Part shown: positions 40,901 to 53,763 of the stretch, in pieces
Layout: every line of letters begins with the position of its first letter
Numbering within the stretch: the first letter of the stretch is position 1
DNA from: Adineta steineri
Lineage: Eukaryota; Rotifera; Eurotatoria; Adinetida; Adinetidae
Reading direction: 5' to 3'
Length of the DNA stretch: 64,000 nt
NCBI GenBank assembly: GCA_905250115.1
Contig: CAJNOI010000307.1
Span: 1 to 64,000, forward strand
Made by a program: the position numbers and the translations under genes
The notes under the pieces: generated by a model
The model's input: only the letters and a program-made list of their open reading frames with translations
What the model was told of the DNA's origin: nothing
Databases searched by the model: none

Positions 40901-41154
40901 AATAAAAATGAAATATTCCTACTTGTCATAGTTTCTATGCTATAATCGATTGTTGATGTGTCATCTGGTGGAGCGCGTCTTACCCTTTGTCGATTGTTGG
41001 TATTATCAATTGATTTTTTATGTGGAGTTTGAGTATGTATATCAGTATCATTATCATCAATTGAAAATTTCAGATTATCATATGATTGTATAGTGATTAT
41101 AAAAATATTGAAGATCAATAAAAACACAACATAAGATTTTCTATTCATAATCAT
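37985..41154 (-). CDS. Adhesion-type GPCR with repeat-built Ser/Thr/Asn stalk (paralogue 1)
   Basis: A plasma-membrane receptor of 859 aa from exons 41154-40923, 40384-39750 and 39697-37985. The signal peptide is MNRKSYVVFLLIFNIFIITIQS, and a dibasic RQRVRR site lies near residue 60 (furin-like). The second exon encodes roughly nine degenerate 19-residue repeats of the form (T)NSSVLNNTATLYWNLT, packed with N-glycosylation sequons, then a Cys-containing segment (DTCNSDLQVALPNGSC). The last exon carries a GAIN-like region, a GPS motif (CSFYD...W...GC...CSCNHFTSFA) and seven membrane segments with the class B2-like QGIGWLFGV of TM6. The GPS cleavage site reads HF-T rather than HL-T. Tail is basic (KRSKKTNTNSRKK). 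Ligand and coupling are unknown. A similar gene lies next on the same strand. Confidence 0.88.
39865..40370 (-). repeat. Tandem 19-residue repeats in the stalk of adhesion-GPCR paralogue 1
   Basis: About nine in-frame units of 57-60 nt. On the plus strand each contains a variant of TTTAATACAGAAGAA followed by TTCCAATATAAAGTA. Translated units share the pattern SSxLNxTATxYWNLxxx. Units are diverged from one another (for example SSVLNYTATLYGNLT and SSALNDPATSYQYLR), so the array is not recent. Confidence 0.8.
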
Positions 41155-42720
41155 TATGATTACTCTTTCAAAAAGTCTATTATCGATGGAAAGAATTATT
41201 CTTGTTCCTTTTATCTTGACTTTTGATATAAAAGAAAAAATTGATATATACAATTTGTTATAAAACTGAGTTTATAATCAATGTCACTTGACAATTCATA
41301 CATATATGATAAAAAAGAAGTACAGTACAGAAAATTAAATATTTTTTTTCTTATTCGAATCTAAAGAAAAAGTATTGACTTAAGTTCTATTGCTATTAAT
41401 TTCTATATTGGATCTAAGATTTTACAAATTTGTATTTACCTATGCATGTAAGAGTATAAATAAATCGGTATAGAATAGGAAGTGATATTTCAATACACAA
41501 AATAAATGTTTTGTTTTGTAATACTTATAATAGCTAGTTCTATTTAACCTGATAAATAAAAGATGAATGATATAAAGTATAAAGAAGAAAATCTTTTTCT
41601 ATTGCAAAAAGACAGATGATCAATAAATAATGAAAATCTCTAAAATCATTAAAAACGAAGAAACATGAATATTTTATGATATTTCTTCCATTATACTACA
41701 ATTAAGAAAGCACTTGAGACTATCACATAGTGATAAACGTAAAATCAATAAAAAATTATATCATCCAAGTGTAAAAAGGAAGTAAACCGCGATATTTCAA
41801 AATAAATATCTGCTAACTAGAGAAGTGTTGACTTACTATAATTTTCATTCGATATGTACAAAATCAAAAAAAACTCAATTATTTTCTTCAAAATGAAAAG
41901 AGAAAAAAAATTAGAACTACTTTGTACGTTGTAGTTTGAATTGAATCATAAAAAGAATCGATTCTTTTCTCATTAGAAAATAACTAGAAATAAATTCATC
42001 TATTCTTACTTGTTGTATGTTTAGGTTCAAGTTCTTATTAATAGTTTCATATAATTTTTCAAGTATAATTGCTTGAAAATTAGATCTATTTATTACAAAA
42101 GATGTAAAAGTTGTTTTCTTTTTTATTATATACTATATATTTCATTGATTATTCTATATTGCACTTGAAGGCAAATATATCAAATTGGAATATATTTATA
42201 ATTATCTATTTTGAATAAATCGTAATTTATTAAATAATATGACTAGAATTTGTACAATAAATAGATGATCTCAAGGAATATTTGTATTACACAACAGATT
42301 ACTCAGTGCATTGCAAAAAAGAATGCTGATAAAAAATCTTCGATACATCCAATATACAAAGTCAGCAAATTAGAATCTATGACAACATATTAAAATTCTT
42401 CAATAAAATTAAAAAAATATATATGAAATGATGTTTTTATTTACATATTCAGTTAATAAATAACATTCTACAATTCATAATATAATTAATAAATTTCATT
42501 TTCTTAGTAGATAATATGTCAATATTTATTGTAATATTGATTTGAATAATTTAGAAACTAGATCTACTTTTTAAAGAAATAAGTTTTATTTAAAGAAATG
42601 AAAAATAAAAATACATTAATTTTATAATCCAATACAAAATTGGTTATTCAAAATAAAACGAGACGATACTCTAAATAAGGTTCTGTTGGACATCAATAAT
42701 AATAATGAACTAGTTCATAT
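41155..42720. other. Intergenic between the two adhesion-type GPCR genes
   Basis: About 1.6 kb of AT-rich sequence separating the tandem paralogues. No coding region or repeat recognised; presumably the promoter of paralogue 1. Confidence 0.5.
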
Positions 42721-45700
42721 TTACTGATCATCATTATTACCACGACGAGGGCGATGATGCATGTTCAATTCATCGAAATTATCCTTATTATCATGACGAG
42801 GGCGATGTTGGATATGCACTTCATCTAAATCAGCATATGAATTACGTAGTGGATCACTTCTCAAAGCTGTCAATTGTCTGGATATCGTCTCATCATTTTG
42901 ATTATCAATTGAACTGTCCGGTCTATGAGTACTCAAATCGTGTAATGCCACATACTCAGCCGGTCTGTCGTTGTCTTCACGTCTTTCCTCTCTTCCTTCG
43001 TCTTCATCTATTTTCTCTTTTCGAATAATACAATATAAAAGTATAGCCCAGACACCTTCCAATCCATTGAAAATAACAAAAAACCAACCAGCTATATCAG
43101 CACCTTCCGCATCGAGATTTGTAATTAAGAAGCCAAAGGCCCAACTTAAACCTTGAGTAAGACAAGATATTAATAGAAAAATTACACAATATTTTCTTCG
43201 TCGATGTCTTATTTTGGACTTCTCGTCACTAGAAGATTTCATTTCGTGTCTTGCAACTAAAAAGATTGAAATGATATTTAATACGAGAAATATGCATATC
43301 GGTATAGTTAAAAAGTAGTGGATAACATCATGTGTAAACCAACAAATCTTGTTGAGATATATTTGAATAATTTTATGTGATGAATTGTTATTAATACCAG
43401 CAGCACAACTCATAAAAATTATGCCAATCAGAGCTGATATACCAAGGGCAATAAAAAGATATCGACGGTTCGGTGGAGGAAATAATTGAACAAAATGTTT
43501 ATAATTAAAATAAGCAACACTTGTTTTAACGCCAAACATAAAAATAATTAAGAAATAAACAATATTCATTAATCCAAGTTCGACTGGTTCACATGGAGTA
43601 AAAGTATTATTAGATATTCCAGTTGGAGGAATTATTCGAGGAGACAAAACGTCTAAGGAACGTGTATTTTGATTGTTTTGTTGCGTATTAGAAGTATTTG
43701 GTGATCGACGTCCGAAATAAACTGTTAATCCAAGTGCAATATAAAAAATAAAAAGAATCATTGTTATTCCAACTGAAATTAATGGTAATACACTTCTTTT
43801 TTGAGTATAATCCATTGAATCTTTATTACAATTTAAATTCATATGAATTAGAACACCTATGAAGCATGCAATTGAAAGAACTTCAACTACAATCGATATG
43901 GTATCTTGAATATCCCATTGACTGTCTATACTATTCAATGGTGGTGGTAACCAAATAAGAGCAAAAGATGTTAAATGATTACAATTACATTCATATCGGT
44001 TAAACATTGGATTATAAACTGCTGGTGAACAACCGGCATTATCCCATTGAGAGGTTGTTGTGTTATAAAATGCACACATGTGTGTTCCAGCACCATAAAA
44101 CTGTAAAACTTGAAAATATAATCCAATATTTAGATTATTTACATAATTTGCTGTGTTCACCGTGGAAATAACAATCGATGATACTACTTTTATTCCGCTG
44201 CTCGAATTATCTTGATTTTGAAATGAAGAAGGATTATTGATCAGCAACATATTGAAAGACGTAGCACCACTCAACGATTCTAGTTCCATAATACCTATTA
44301 CTTGTTGGATTCGATCAGTTACATTATCTTTATTTGCTGTATTCACAATTGTATCATTACGAATGGGTGCGTAGGAAACACCTATTATCGTTTTATTAGT
44401 AAGATTTGTACCAGGCTGTGTCAGAAGGATAAATGAATCTCCGTTAGCGTTTGAATAATTATCAGATGTTAAACTACCAACTACCTGATTAATTTGTCCA
44501 ATTGATAAAGTATTATTAGAATTTGATGATACAGTTGAATTATTAATTACATTTAAATATGACTGAAGAGCATCAGATTTTGCAGTACTATTAGAAGAAT
44601 TACCAAGTATTACCGAGACAAGATACGCCTGTAGAGAGAAATAGACAATGAAAGATGAATATATGAATAATTTATCTTACTTGTTCATCTGCTCTTGAGA
44701 CACACGTACCATTATTTAATATTATATGAGTTCCATTCATACAATAACCAGTTGGATTCATGGTAGTTGGCGCTTGACTTGTCATAGAAGTACCTGTAAT
44801 CATTTGATATGTAGTATCACCTTTGAAAAAGAAAAGAAAACTATAGCATTCTAACGATCATAGGAAATGAGTACCTGAATAACCAAAGCTACTTATAATG
44901 TATGTCAAATTTGAATTGGTTGGTGTTTGAGAAGTTGTGTATGATGTAGTAACTAGAATATAATAAGATATATATATAGAGAGAGAGAGAGAAAACTAAT
45001 CATTTTTAATATAACATGTATAGCTCAAGCTTTTTAACGATATCTCATTGATAAATAAATTCTTGTTACTATTCCTATCATATTTGAAAATATTTTATAC
45101 AGTATTTGACAAAACGACAGATTTCGAGTTGTGGGAGATAGCACGTTTGTTTTATCTCGATAATATTACTCAGTTTTGTTGAACATAAAGTATGAGATGC
45201 CTAAGCACATATGCAAGGATGATAACAGTGATACTATCAATAATAAGTAAGATTTAATAAATTAAGGAAAGATAATTTATTGTTATCTCTACCGATATGG
45301 AGATAAACAATATGTAGTAAATGAATCTATATAGCATTCTGACGAATATAATAGATAAATACCTGAAGTATCCCAGCTAGTTATAATGTATGTCAAATTT
45401 GAATTGATTGGTGTTTGAACAGTTGTGTATGATGAATTGTCTACAATTTAATAAGATATATATATATATATATAGAAAACTAAACTGTTATTTAATCTTG
45501 ATACTTATCTTTAATATGATATATATAGCTCAAGCTTCTTAATGATATCTTACTGATAAATAATTTCTTATTACTATTTCTATTACATTGTAAGATATTT
45601 TATACAGTATTTGACAAAACTAAAGGTTTCGGATTGTGAGGGATAGCACGTTTGCTTTATCTCGATAGTATTACTCCGTTTTATTTCGAATAAAGCAANN

Positions 45701-46643
45701 NNNNNNNNNNNNNNNNNNNNNNNNNNNNNNNNNNNNNNNNNNNNNNNNNNNNNNNNNNNNNNNNNNNNNNNNNNNNNNNNNNNNNNNNNNNNNNNNNNTT
45801 GCTTTATTCGAAATAAAACGGAGTAATACTATCGAGATAAAGCAAGGATGATGATTGTTGTATTATCAATAATAAGTAAGATATAATAAATTAGGGAAAG
45901 ATATTTGATTGTTATTTCTACTGATATGAAGATAAACAATATGTATTAAATGAATCTATATATTATTCTAATGATTATAATAGGTAAATACCTGTACTAT
46001 TCCAACTAGTTATAATGTATGTCGAATTTGAATTGATTGATATTTGAGCAGTTGTGTCGAATGAAGTAACTAGAATAAAATACGATATATATATATATAT
46101 CTTTTTGAATTTTGTTAACTTGAGAAAAGCTTTAGAACTTATGAAATACTATGAATGATATAGATCTCAACTGTCAATTGTAAGTAGCCAAAAACGATTA
46201 GCAATGGCTTTCTAACTTTCACTAACATAGACGTTTTATTTCCACCTTTTGTAAACGAACACAAGAGTTTATTCGATCATGCTATCACATTAGAATCAAA
46301 CTCTGTTCAATTTCATTTCAATTTTGACTTTAACTGCTTCAGATTCAACTGATCTATTCTTGCTAAGAAGTCCTATATATAATTCGATTATTATGAAATC
46401 ATCATGATAATATTCTAAGAAATGATTAAAGTATATTTCTCATCGATTTAACTGAAATTAAGAACACTTCTACTGAATCACTGAGTGGTCCTATTCAATA
46501 ACGATACTATTTGAGAAGATGCAAAGAAAAAATATTTATTTACCTGTAGAAATATTAGGGATGAATGTTGTGTCACCGACGACTGATATAATAAGAGTGA
46601 AGTTCAGTAAATAAATAAACCATAGTTTAATATTATTCTTCAT
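42721..46643 (-). CDS. Adhesion-type GPCR with duplicated stalk exons (paralogue 2)
   Basis: Predicted 793 aa from exons 46643-46544, 46069-45992, 45440-45363, 44952-44875, 44820-44681 and 44628-42721. The signal peptide is MKNNIKLWFIYLLNFTLIISVV. Three consecutive 78-nt exons, all phase 1-1, encode versions of a 26-residue segment (TTxQTPINSNLTYIITSW). Next comes a Cys-containing segment (GYCMNGTHIILNNGTC), a GAIN-like region, a GPS (CAFYN...W...GC...CNCNHLTSFA, canonical HL-T) and seven membrane segments (TM6 QGLSWAFGF). The acidic cytoplasmic tail ends with two HRPRxxN repeats (VHIQHRPRHDN and LNMHHRPRRGN). A 100-N assembly gap lies in an intron, so further stalk exon copies may be missing. 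The 7TM block is clearly paralogous to the gene at 37985, implying tandem duplication. Confidence 0.86.
44875..46069 (-). repeat. Tandemly duplicated exon-plus-intron units
   Basis: Units begin at about 44875, 45363 and 45992. Each has a 78-nt exon followed upstream by a GATATATATATA run and similar intron text (for example GATAGCACGTTTG and a pair of CTCAAGCTT/AACGATATCT blocks). Spacing is 488 bp between the first two and 629 bp between the second and third, the latter including the 100-N gap and a 47-bp inverted repeat. Confidence 0.85.
45652..45845. other. Assembly gap (100 N) flanked by a perfect 47-bp inverted repeat
   Basis: Ns fill 45699-45798. The 47 bases before the gap (45652-45698) are the exact reverse complement of the 47 bases after it (45799-45845). 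A perfect inverted repeat abutting both gap edges suggests an assembler hairpin or wrongly extended contig end rather than biology. Confidence 0.9.
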
Positions 46644-49600
46644 ATTGATATTCTCTATATCTAAAAATATATTTCTTTATGAATTGTACAGAGAAATCAA
46701 ACATATTAATAAAAATATACATATATTAGACGCGTCTTTTCATCACTAACATTACGCAAATAAGAATCTTTTTGTAACTGAGACACGTATATATATATAT
46801 ATATCGATAGAAAGTAAAAACTTCCTAAATTCATAGACTTTTCTTTTAACTCGAAAACAAGGTAGTAACATGTTTGCACAAAAACAGTCTGTATGTAATG
46901 TATGATTTCTTGTTATGTAAATATAATATGCATCAATCTTATTCTCAGTTTTTCTTTTTTGTTCTTTTGAAACACAGAACGACAATAAAAAAAAGATCGA
47001 TTCTATGACACAAAATTTATAAAAAAAATTGTATGAATCAATGTCGATGTTGGAATTGTTTTGTTGTTTTCATGATTTTTGAAGCCGACGTCATGTATGA
47101 AAATTGTAGGATTTTATAGAAGAAGGATATATATAGTTTATATTTTGATGGGAGCAGTTGGAAATTTTTGATATTTTTCAAAAAAAATAAAAATTGTTAC
47201 GAAAAATCTTTCGAAGTTTATAATAGTTGTGATATACAAAAGAATCGCTTCTGTTAATATGAAGCTGTAACATTATTATCTTACCCTTAAATATGATTTT
47301 TATAGAATTTAAGAAGATAATGAATTGTAGGTTTTACTAGTAAATTCGAAATATTTTAATACATTCATTATTGATAAGAAAAAAGACGTACAAACGACAA
47401 AAAAAATTCATTCTAATATTTTATTTGCTTAAAGATTCTCTAATTTTTGATCGTAATCTAAATGCCTTGATGTTTATGGCTACTTCTTCATTGAAATGAC
47501 AAATTTTCAAAGAAATTTAAATTACAAAGAGTCATTTTTGTAATAATATATACATTTTAGTTACTATTGAATTTATAAAAATTACATATAGAAAAATTTG
47601 ATCACATACCTTTAATTGAAGAATGATTCTATTCTTTGAAATCGTCTCTCTTTGTTTCAAAAATTGATTTGTATTTGTAAACAAATAAATACATGCTTTT
47701 AAAACGTCCTACTGGCGAGTGTCGTACTCAAGTTATTTCGTACTTTATATTTTCTAAGAAAAGAATTTGTTTTCTAGTTTACACACGCAAACAAATATTA
47801 CTAGTCTAATACACTTATATTAACTAAAACTATACAATTTTTACTAATATAAATTAACAAACAAAATACTGAACAGATAAATCTATACCTTTAAGAAAAT
47901 ATTTTTACTACAGGAATGAATATATAAAATGTTTATTCATACGTTTTGTAACCATATATATAGTAAATCTTAATAGAGAAATGTAAACTAAATTCAAAAG
48001 TATAGACAATTAAAAAATAATGCAATTTCGATCTCTTCACTATTTATATTTATTTATATGAAGACCTCTTTTTTGAAAAAAGAAAATATCGATCAAATCA
48101 TGCATATTATTTTTTGTACCCAAAATCATAATTTACACTTCAAGATTTTATATAAATAGTTTCTTTTGTTCATGTCAAATAAAATCCTAGTTAAACGAAT
48201 GAATATTCACGAAAACATACAATAATCATGCAGTTTTATATTAAAGATCTGCTTATGTCAATATTAATCATAAAATTTAGTTTATTTACTATACATATAA
48301 ATTGAGAACTTTAACGAAAATGGTGTTTAAAAATTTGAATGAATGTTATTGTTATTGCTTTTACTATTTTCGCTTCCTTTTTTCTGTCTAGAACAATATT
48401 AAAAAACAAACGTACTGTTCGATTGTTTTTCATCTGACACTTTCATTTTTCAATAAAAATGAAAATCATCGTTTTTTTCTTTATTTTGTTAAAAGACACA
48501 TAGACAGAAATTAAAAAATAACAGATGACACACCATATAAATATTTTCTAGTTCCAACTTAACTATTATAAAAATTAAATGGTTAACGAATTCTTATACT
48601 GTTTTCGAAATATTTTAATTATTAAAACAATGAAAAATGATTTTTTCTTTCTTTAAATTTAAACATGAATCATTTTATTGATGAAAGAATATTTAATGTA
48701 ATTTCATAAAAAAAATCCGTGAAAACCACCAGTTATAAATTGATATTTCGCTATAGATACTACCTCTTCGTTATCAAAAATGTTATTGAATAATATTATC
48801 TTAAGGACATAGTATGTTTTTAGCAAAAATCAAATTTATATAGAACTGCTTGCTGAAAAACAGAATCCTTATCTTGTTCTTTTTTCTGATGAACGACGTA
48901 TTTATTATTTAGTATCAAATGAGAAGCAAATACAATCAAACTAGTATGCACGTGTACTATAAATGAGTTCATTTGATTTTCAAGTGTTAATAAGCAACGA
49001 ACGATTGAAGTGTAGATTAATTATCGTACTTTAATACAGAGTATTATCTTGAACTGAGTGTTGATTAGTCTTATATGTTTTGCAATTCATATACCAACTA
49101 GTAGTATGCTTTCTAGTAAATGCAATGAAGTAAAAATTCAATTATTTTCTGCGAAGGTCAAGAGAAGAAGTGGTAGAAATGTTTATAACCTGATTGATTT
49201 TTATTTCGATTAAGTTTTTTTTCGTATATGTGCAACTGTAATACATAGTTTATACTTTTTTTGAGTATAATAAAGAATTAATAAACTACTATTAAGTTGG
49301 AATATTTTATATATGTTAATAATTAAAGTATGTAGAATTATGATATGACTTAATATTTACTAATTAATTCATTATACCCATCAGGGTATACGTAACCACT
49401 TTCCACTTATTAACAATATAAAAGTGTAAGAGTCTCAATAATGTGAAAAATCTTTATATCTCAAATGAATCTGTCAATCAACGAGATAAATAAGACATCA
49501 TTAAGAGTAAATTATTTGCAATAGAAATATCTAACTGTATGAGAGAAAATATGGAATCTTCTTCTCGTAATAAAATTAAAAATGATATTATCTTGAATAT

Positions 49601-50114
49601 AATCAGAATTTAATGACATTCATTTGCAAAAGATATAAGTCACTCTTAATAAAATATCAAACGAGCACGTAAGTATTATTATTTCTACTCAGGTTACCTT
49701 TGAGTCCAGATACATAAATATTATAATTACACATATGATCGTTTCACGTTGACATCATACTCATCTTCAATTTAGAGAAAAAAATGTGAAATTGTAGGTC
49801 TGAGAATTGAATAGGATGTACTGAACTCTAACGTGCTTTATATCAAATTGAATTCATAGCTACTCGACAATAAAAACATGTTTCAGCTTGTAACAGAAAT
49901 AAAAAATAATTTATTTATTTTCATTTGCATTATTGAAAATTACTTAAATAAGAGTTACATCTATTGTTTCATAAGAAAAAATATCATTCTTATTTTATCT
50001 AAATAAATATGATATATTATCATAATGAAAATTGCCTAGGAAAATTATAATATGAACTTTTCTTTTCTTTATCATTCGATGTTCATTAACAAAATATACA
50101 AGCGTGTATACAAA
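46644..50114. other. Gene-free intergenic stretch
   Basis: About 3.5 kb of AT-rich sequence with no family-like ORF and no inverted-repeat element I could detect. (TA)n runs occur near 46787-46803. Confidence 0.5.
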
Positions 50115-50516
50115 TCAACCCCATTTGAAAATCGAATCAATGTCACTTGAACGATAGTCACTATCTAGAAAGTCATCATAATATTTTGCTGAAACAGGAT
50201 ATTTTAAAAATATATCTCGCAATCGTTCTGCAGCCAAACGACATTCACGACTTGATGCACAATCTGTTAAGTATTTACGACGAATAGGTTCAGCTTCGTC
50301 TAAAACTGAAAAAAGGAAAAAAAAAGTATGAAAGAAATGTTAAAAATATAATGGTAAAGAATTATTACTTTCTTTCCAGCCTGGTTCATTTGGTACTGTC
50401 CATTCATGACCATGTACAACTATTTTTTGTGTACGTGGTCGACATTCAATGATAGTTAACTGGAGAACAATGAAATACACGCAAATAACAAATGATATAA
50501 GATTGAATTTAGACAT
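50115..50516 (-). CDS. Small secreted protein, peptide-hormone-like, unknown family
   Basis: Two exons, 50516-50369 and 50305-50115, joined at phase 1 (donor GTAATA, acceptor TTTTTTCAG), encode 112 aa. The N-terminus MSKFNLISFVICVYFIVLQ is a strong signal peptide ending near IIEC/RPR. The mature part carries VVHGHEWTVPNEPGWKE, a possible dibasic cleavage at PIRR/K, a Cys-x5-Cys pair (DCASSRECRL) followed by an amphipathic helix (AERLRDIFLKYP), and an acidic tail (YDDFLDSDYRSSDIDSIFKWG). I recognise no family. Size, signal peptide and a single possible disulfide in a processed segment fit a neuropeptide or small secreted factor; this is inference. The last residues KWG would not give a standard amidation site without a following basic residue. 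Confidence 0.68.
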
Positions 50517-51908
50517 TTTTTTTCTAACGCTGAAATGAAAGAAAAAAGTGGCTTATGTACAATTTCGTTGATAGCTGCTTGACGAATAATGGAAGACACA
50601 TAAGTGTTGTCAACAAACAAAAAATCACAAACAGCGAAACTTTTTTTTCTCAAAAATCACTGTTTTCGTGGGTGTCTTAATCATATATTAAAGCAGACGT
50701 AGAAAAAAAATCATGTTTTTGACCTTGAACAGCATAAACAAAACGAGATTGAAATCAGAACACTCGAAATAATATATTTATATAAACCCTATTGATGATT
50801 AAAAAAACGAATTTTCTTCTTATATTAAATTAAAATTAGAATAGTGCTTGATTTTTTTATTAGTCGTGCTAGTATAAGAACTAATTGTAATTATTTGAAA
50901 TAAAAACTGATCTAGTTTTTGTGTCTATTAATATAAATGTGTATGACTCAGATGATAAAATAATCTATTAGTTTATCGGTACATGCTTACTTACAGGAGT
51001 GATAAAGAATTCTTGGATTATATCTGAAATGTGGAAAAATTATTGGGTCAAAGAAAATATTTAGCATTACTTTATATACTCAACAAGATTAAAAAGTTTC
51101 TCTCTCTCTATGAGCATTTACGTGATGTATTTTTCATGAATAACAAGATAAATATTATGTCTCTGATTTTTTTTTATATACTACAATAACAAATTAGTAT
51201 TTATTCCTTTCCTCACCTACGTTTCCGTTTTCTCGATGAAACTAAAAGCCTATTGACATATAGTAAATATTACATATTTGTGATATTTACTTTTAATGAA
51301 TGAGTAGAAATTAAATAAATAAGTTGACATGATGTGATAAGTAGAAATCTATAGTAAGCATTTAGTCAAGGTTATTAAATATTATTATTATAAAACAAGG
51401 ACAGTATATATCAACAGTTTATTTCAATTGATAAAAATGACTCGTTATACAGAATAAATCATATACTTTACAAGACTGTTAATAATTTTCTTTGTTTTGC
51501 AAACATCAAATCATGTCTATCGGAAGGAAATCATAATTTAAAGGTAATTTGAATAGGATCCAATGTTCCTCCTCTGCATTAATCATTAACACAGCTGATA
51601 TAATGCAACTATATACGTTGTTGACATTATACTTAATTCCCTGGGCGGCAGAAAACATGATTTTCTGATTATTTTTCAATATGATGAATCAAGATAGTGA
51701 ACTGAGCTGGAATTCTTTTGACATCTTATTATAAATTTCATTCGTTTCAAGTCTATTTATTCTTTTAAACTAAATATAATACATTTCAAAAGATTAGTAT
51801 ATTTAATTTATTAATAACACCAAGAAAAAAAAAATGTTTATTATGAATATATATATGTATAAAAATAATTGGTAATTTTCACAGAAGATTGCCAAATACA
51901 AGAGAAGA
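50517..51908. other. Intergenic between ABHD4 and the small secreted protein gene
   Basis: AT-rich, no gene seen. A TCTCTCTCTC run occurs near 51100-51110. Confidence 0.5.
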
Positions 51909-53763
51909 TTAATCTTTATTGAGTAGAATTCTTTTTAGATACATTTCAAATTCTACTGCTGCATCAGCATAAATCTAAAAATAAAAAATAAATTTTAAAC
52001 TGTTAGGATTATATAAGGTTTAAAATATACATGATGTCCAGCTCCTTTAACGGTTTCAACAAAAACATTTTGACGTTTTTCCTGAATAATAAAAGATGAT
52101 TCACTTGTGATCCATGATTGATCACCATGAAGAAAATATATTGGAGTTCGTTCATCTAATAAATGAATTCGATCAACCATTGGTTCTAATAAAATAAAAT
52201 ATTTATATAACAGAAAAAAAGAAGAAGTCAATTGCGAACCTTTTGCCCATGCAAAACAATCACAGATAGTTCGAAATGCTTGTTCACCAGTAGGTATTTG
52301 TGCATTACAATGATATAAATATACTAATATACGATCATCATCAAATAATTTTTCAAATTTCGTCCGAAGATCTGGCCGAAAATATTTTATAACTGGCACA
52401 CCTTATAAAAAAAACAAAGAAAAACTCTTCGTTTATTTTTTTATTATAAATGATGAGGTTACCAAGTGGTCCAGCAGCACGAAGTCCAGTCAGTGGTGAA
52501 AGTTTCATCATAACCGATGAAAATGATCTCATCCATGTAGGTACACGTTGGAAACGACCTGTTTGCCAAATATTTTCAGGTCGACGTGCAAAACCCCATG
52601 GATCAATTAATACAAGTTGTTTTATATATTTTGAATATTTTAATGCATAAGAAGCACTTATATATCCTCCAAAACTATGACCGAGAAGAATAAATTCTTC
52701 ATTTAAGCCCATTCCTTTTCTCCAATCTTCGATCATATTAATAATTTGATCTTCAACTTCATGTGGATCAAGACTAAATATTGGTCGGCTACTACGTCCA
52801 AAACCTGGTAAATCAATAGCGTAAACAGGTCGATCTGCACATAATTGATCGAAATTTAAACTCCATAAACCAACACCTCCACCAAAACCATGAAGAAGAA
52901 CAATCGGAGTATTGTTTAAAGATAAATTTGAATAAACTGTCCAGATTCTTTCCTTATCATTCGCTACAGGTACATAACGACCATTAAATCGAGATTTTAA
53001 TATTGAAAATACTTGTTTTTCAGCTTGTTCAAGTAGTTTCGGACTGGTATTATTCCATGCTAATCGTCGTAATGAATCGATTGTTGAAAAACGACTAAAA
53101 TAAATATTTTTGTAAATCATTTCATTTCACTTCATTATTTTTTTTTGGAATTCAAACTCGTAATTTTTGTATATGTCTCTAATAGCTTAGATATCTGATA
53201 GGATTTATACGACTTTAAACGATTTTAATACTCATGGTATCTGTAGCAGAAAGGAAAACATTCAATGTTTAACGTGATCATTTAAAGTCGTTCGAAAAGA
53301 TAGTTAGTAAAATATTTTAATGTTCACCTGTATTAGTACACCTTTTATCATTGTAGTCATTTGAAATTAGTTTGCTAAAATGGAAGATGATACTTTTTTT
53401 TCTAACTAAGTTTTATATTTCAAGCGTCACTTCTCTTTACGATAATGACTAAACTAAATATGAATAAAATATAACATACTTTCGAAAAGCTATTCGACGT
53501 GTTCGTTTTAATTGTAATAGGCTATATGATGATAGGCTATATGATGATCTGAAGAATTTAATAGCAATTATAGAAATTATATGTTTGGTTTATTAAAATA
53601 CAAACTTCCGAAATTTAGTACTTGGTTCATTATGTGCTAGTGCTTTTTTCATATCAGCATAATCAAACATTGATAATGATATCATTTGATCAATGGCATG
53701 TGATGGAGATGATGGTTCACTATCACCATTTTCAGAACATTTCCAACAATTATACATGGACAT
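51909..53763 (-). CDS. ABHD4: ABHD4-type alpha/beta hydrolase
   Basis: Member of the ABHD4/ABHD5 pair; ABHD4 is a lysophospholipase/phospholipase B acting on N-acyl phosphatidylethanolamines. Five exons (53763-53606, 53094-52463, 52401-52240, 52185-52031, 51974-51909) encode 390 aa. Landmarks: oxyanion-region VLLHGFGGGVGLWSLNF; DLPGFGRSSRP; nucleophile elbow GHSFGG; IDPWGFARRP; YHCNAQIPTGEQAFR; acid region HGDQSW; catalytic His in KGAGHHIYADA. Ser in the elbow means it should be catalytically competent, as in ABHD4, whereas ABHD5/CGI-58 has Asn there and is an inactive lipase coactivator. HCNAQ also favours ABHD4. The first exon is a Ser/His-rich N-terminus (MYNCWKCSENGD). The 53095-53605 intron is long. 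Confidence 0.9.

Noticed and set aside
46752-46985. Minus-strand 77-codon frame upstream of adhesion-GPCR paralogue 2
   Set aside because: The receptor already has a signal-peptide exon starting at 46643; this frame encodes AT-driven residues and a (TA)n-derived run only.
53518-53555. Two direct copies of AGGCTATATGATGAT in the ABHD4 intron
   Set aside because: Only two short copies, best explained as a local slippage duplication; no functional reading suggested.
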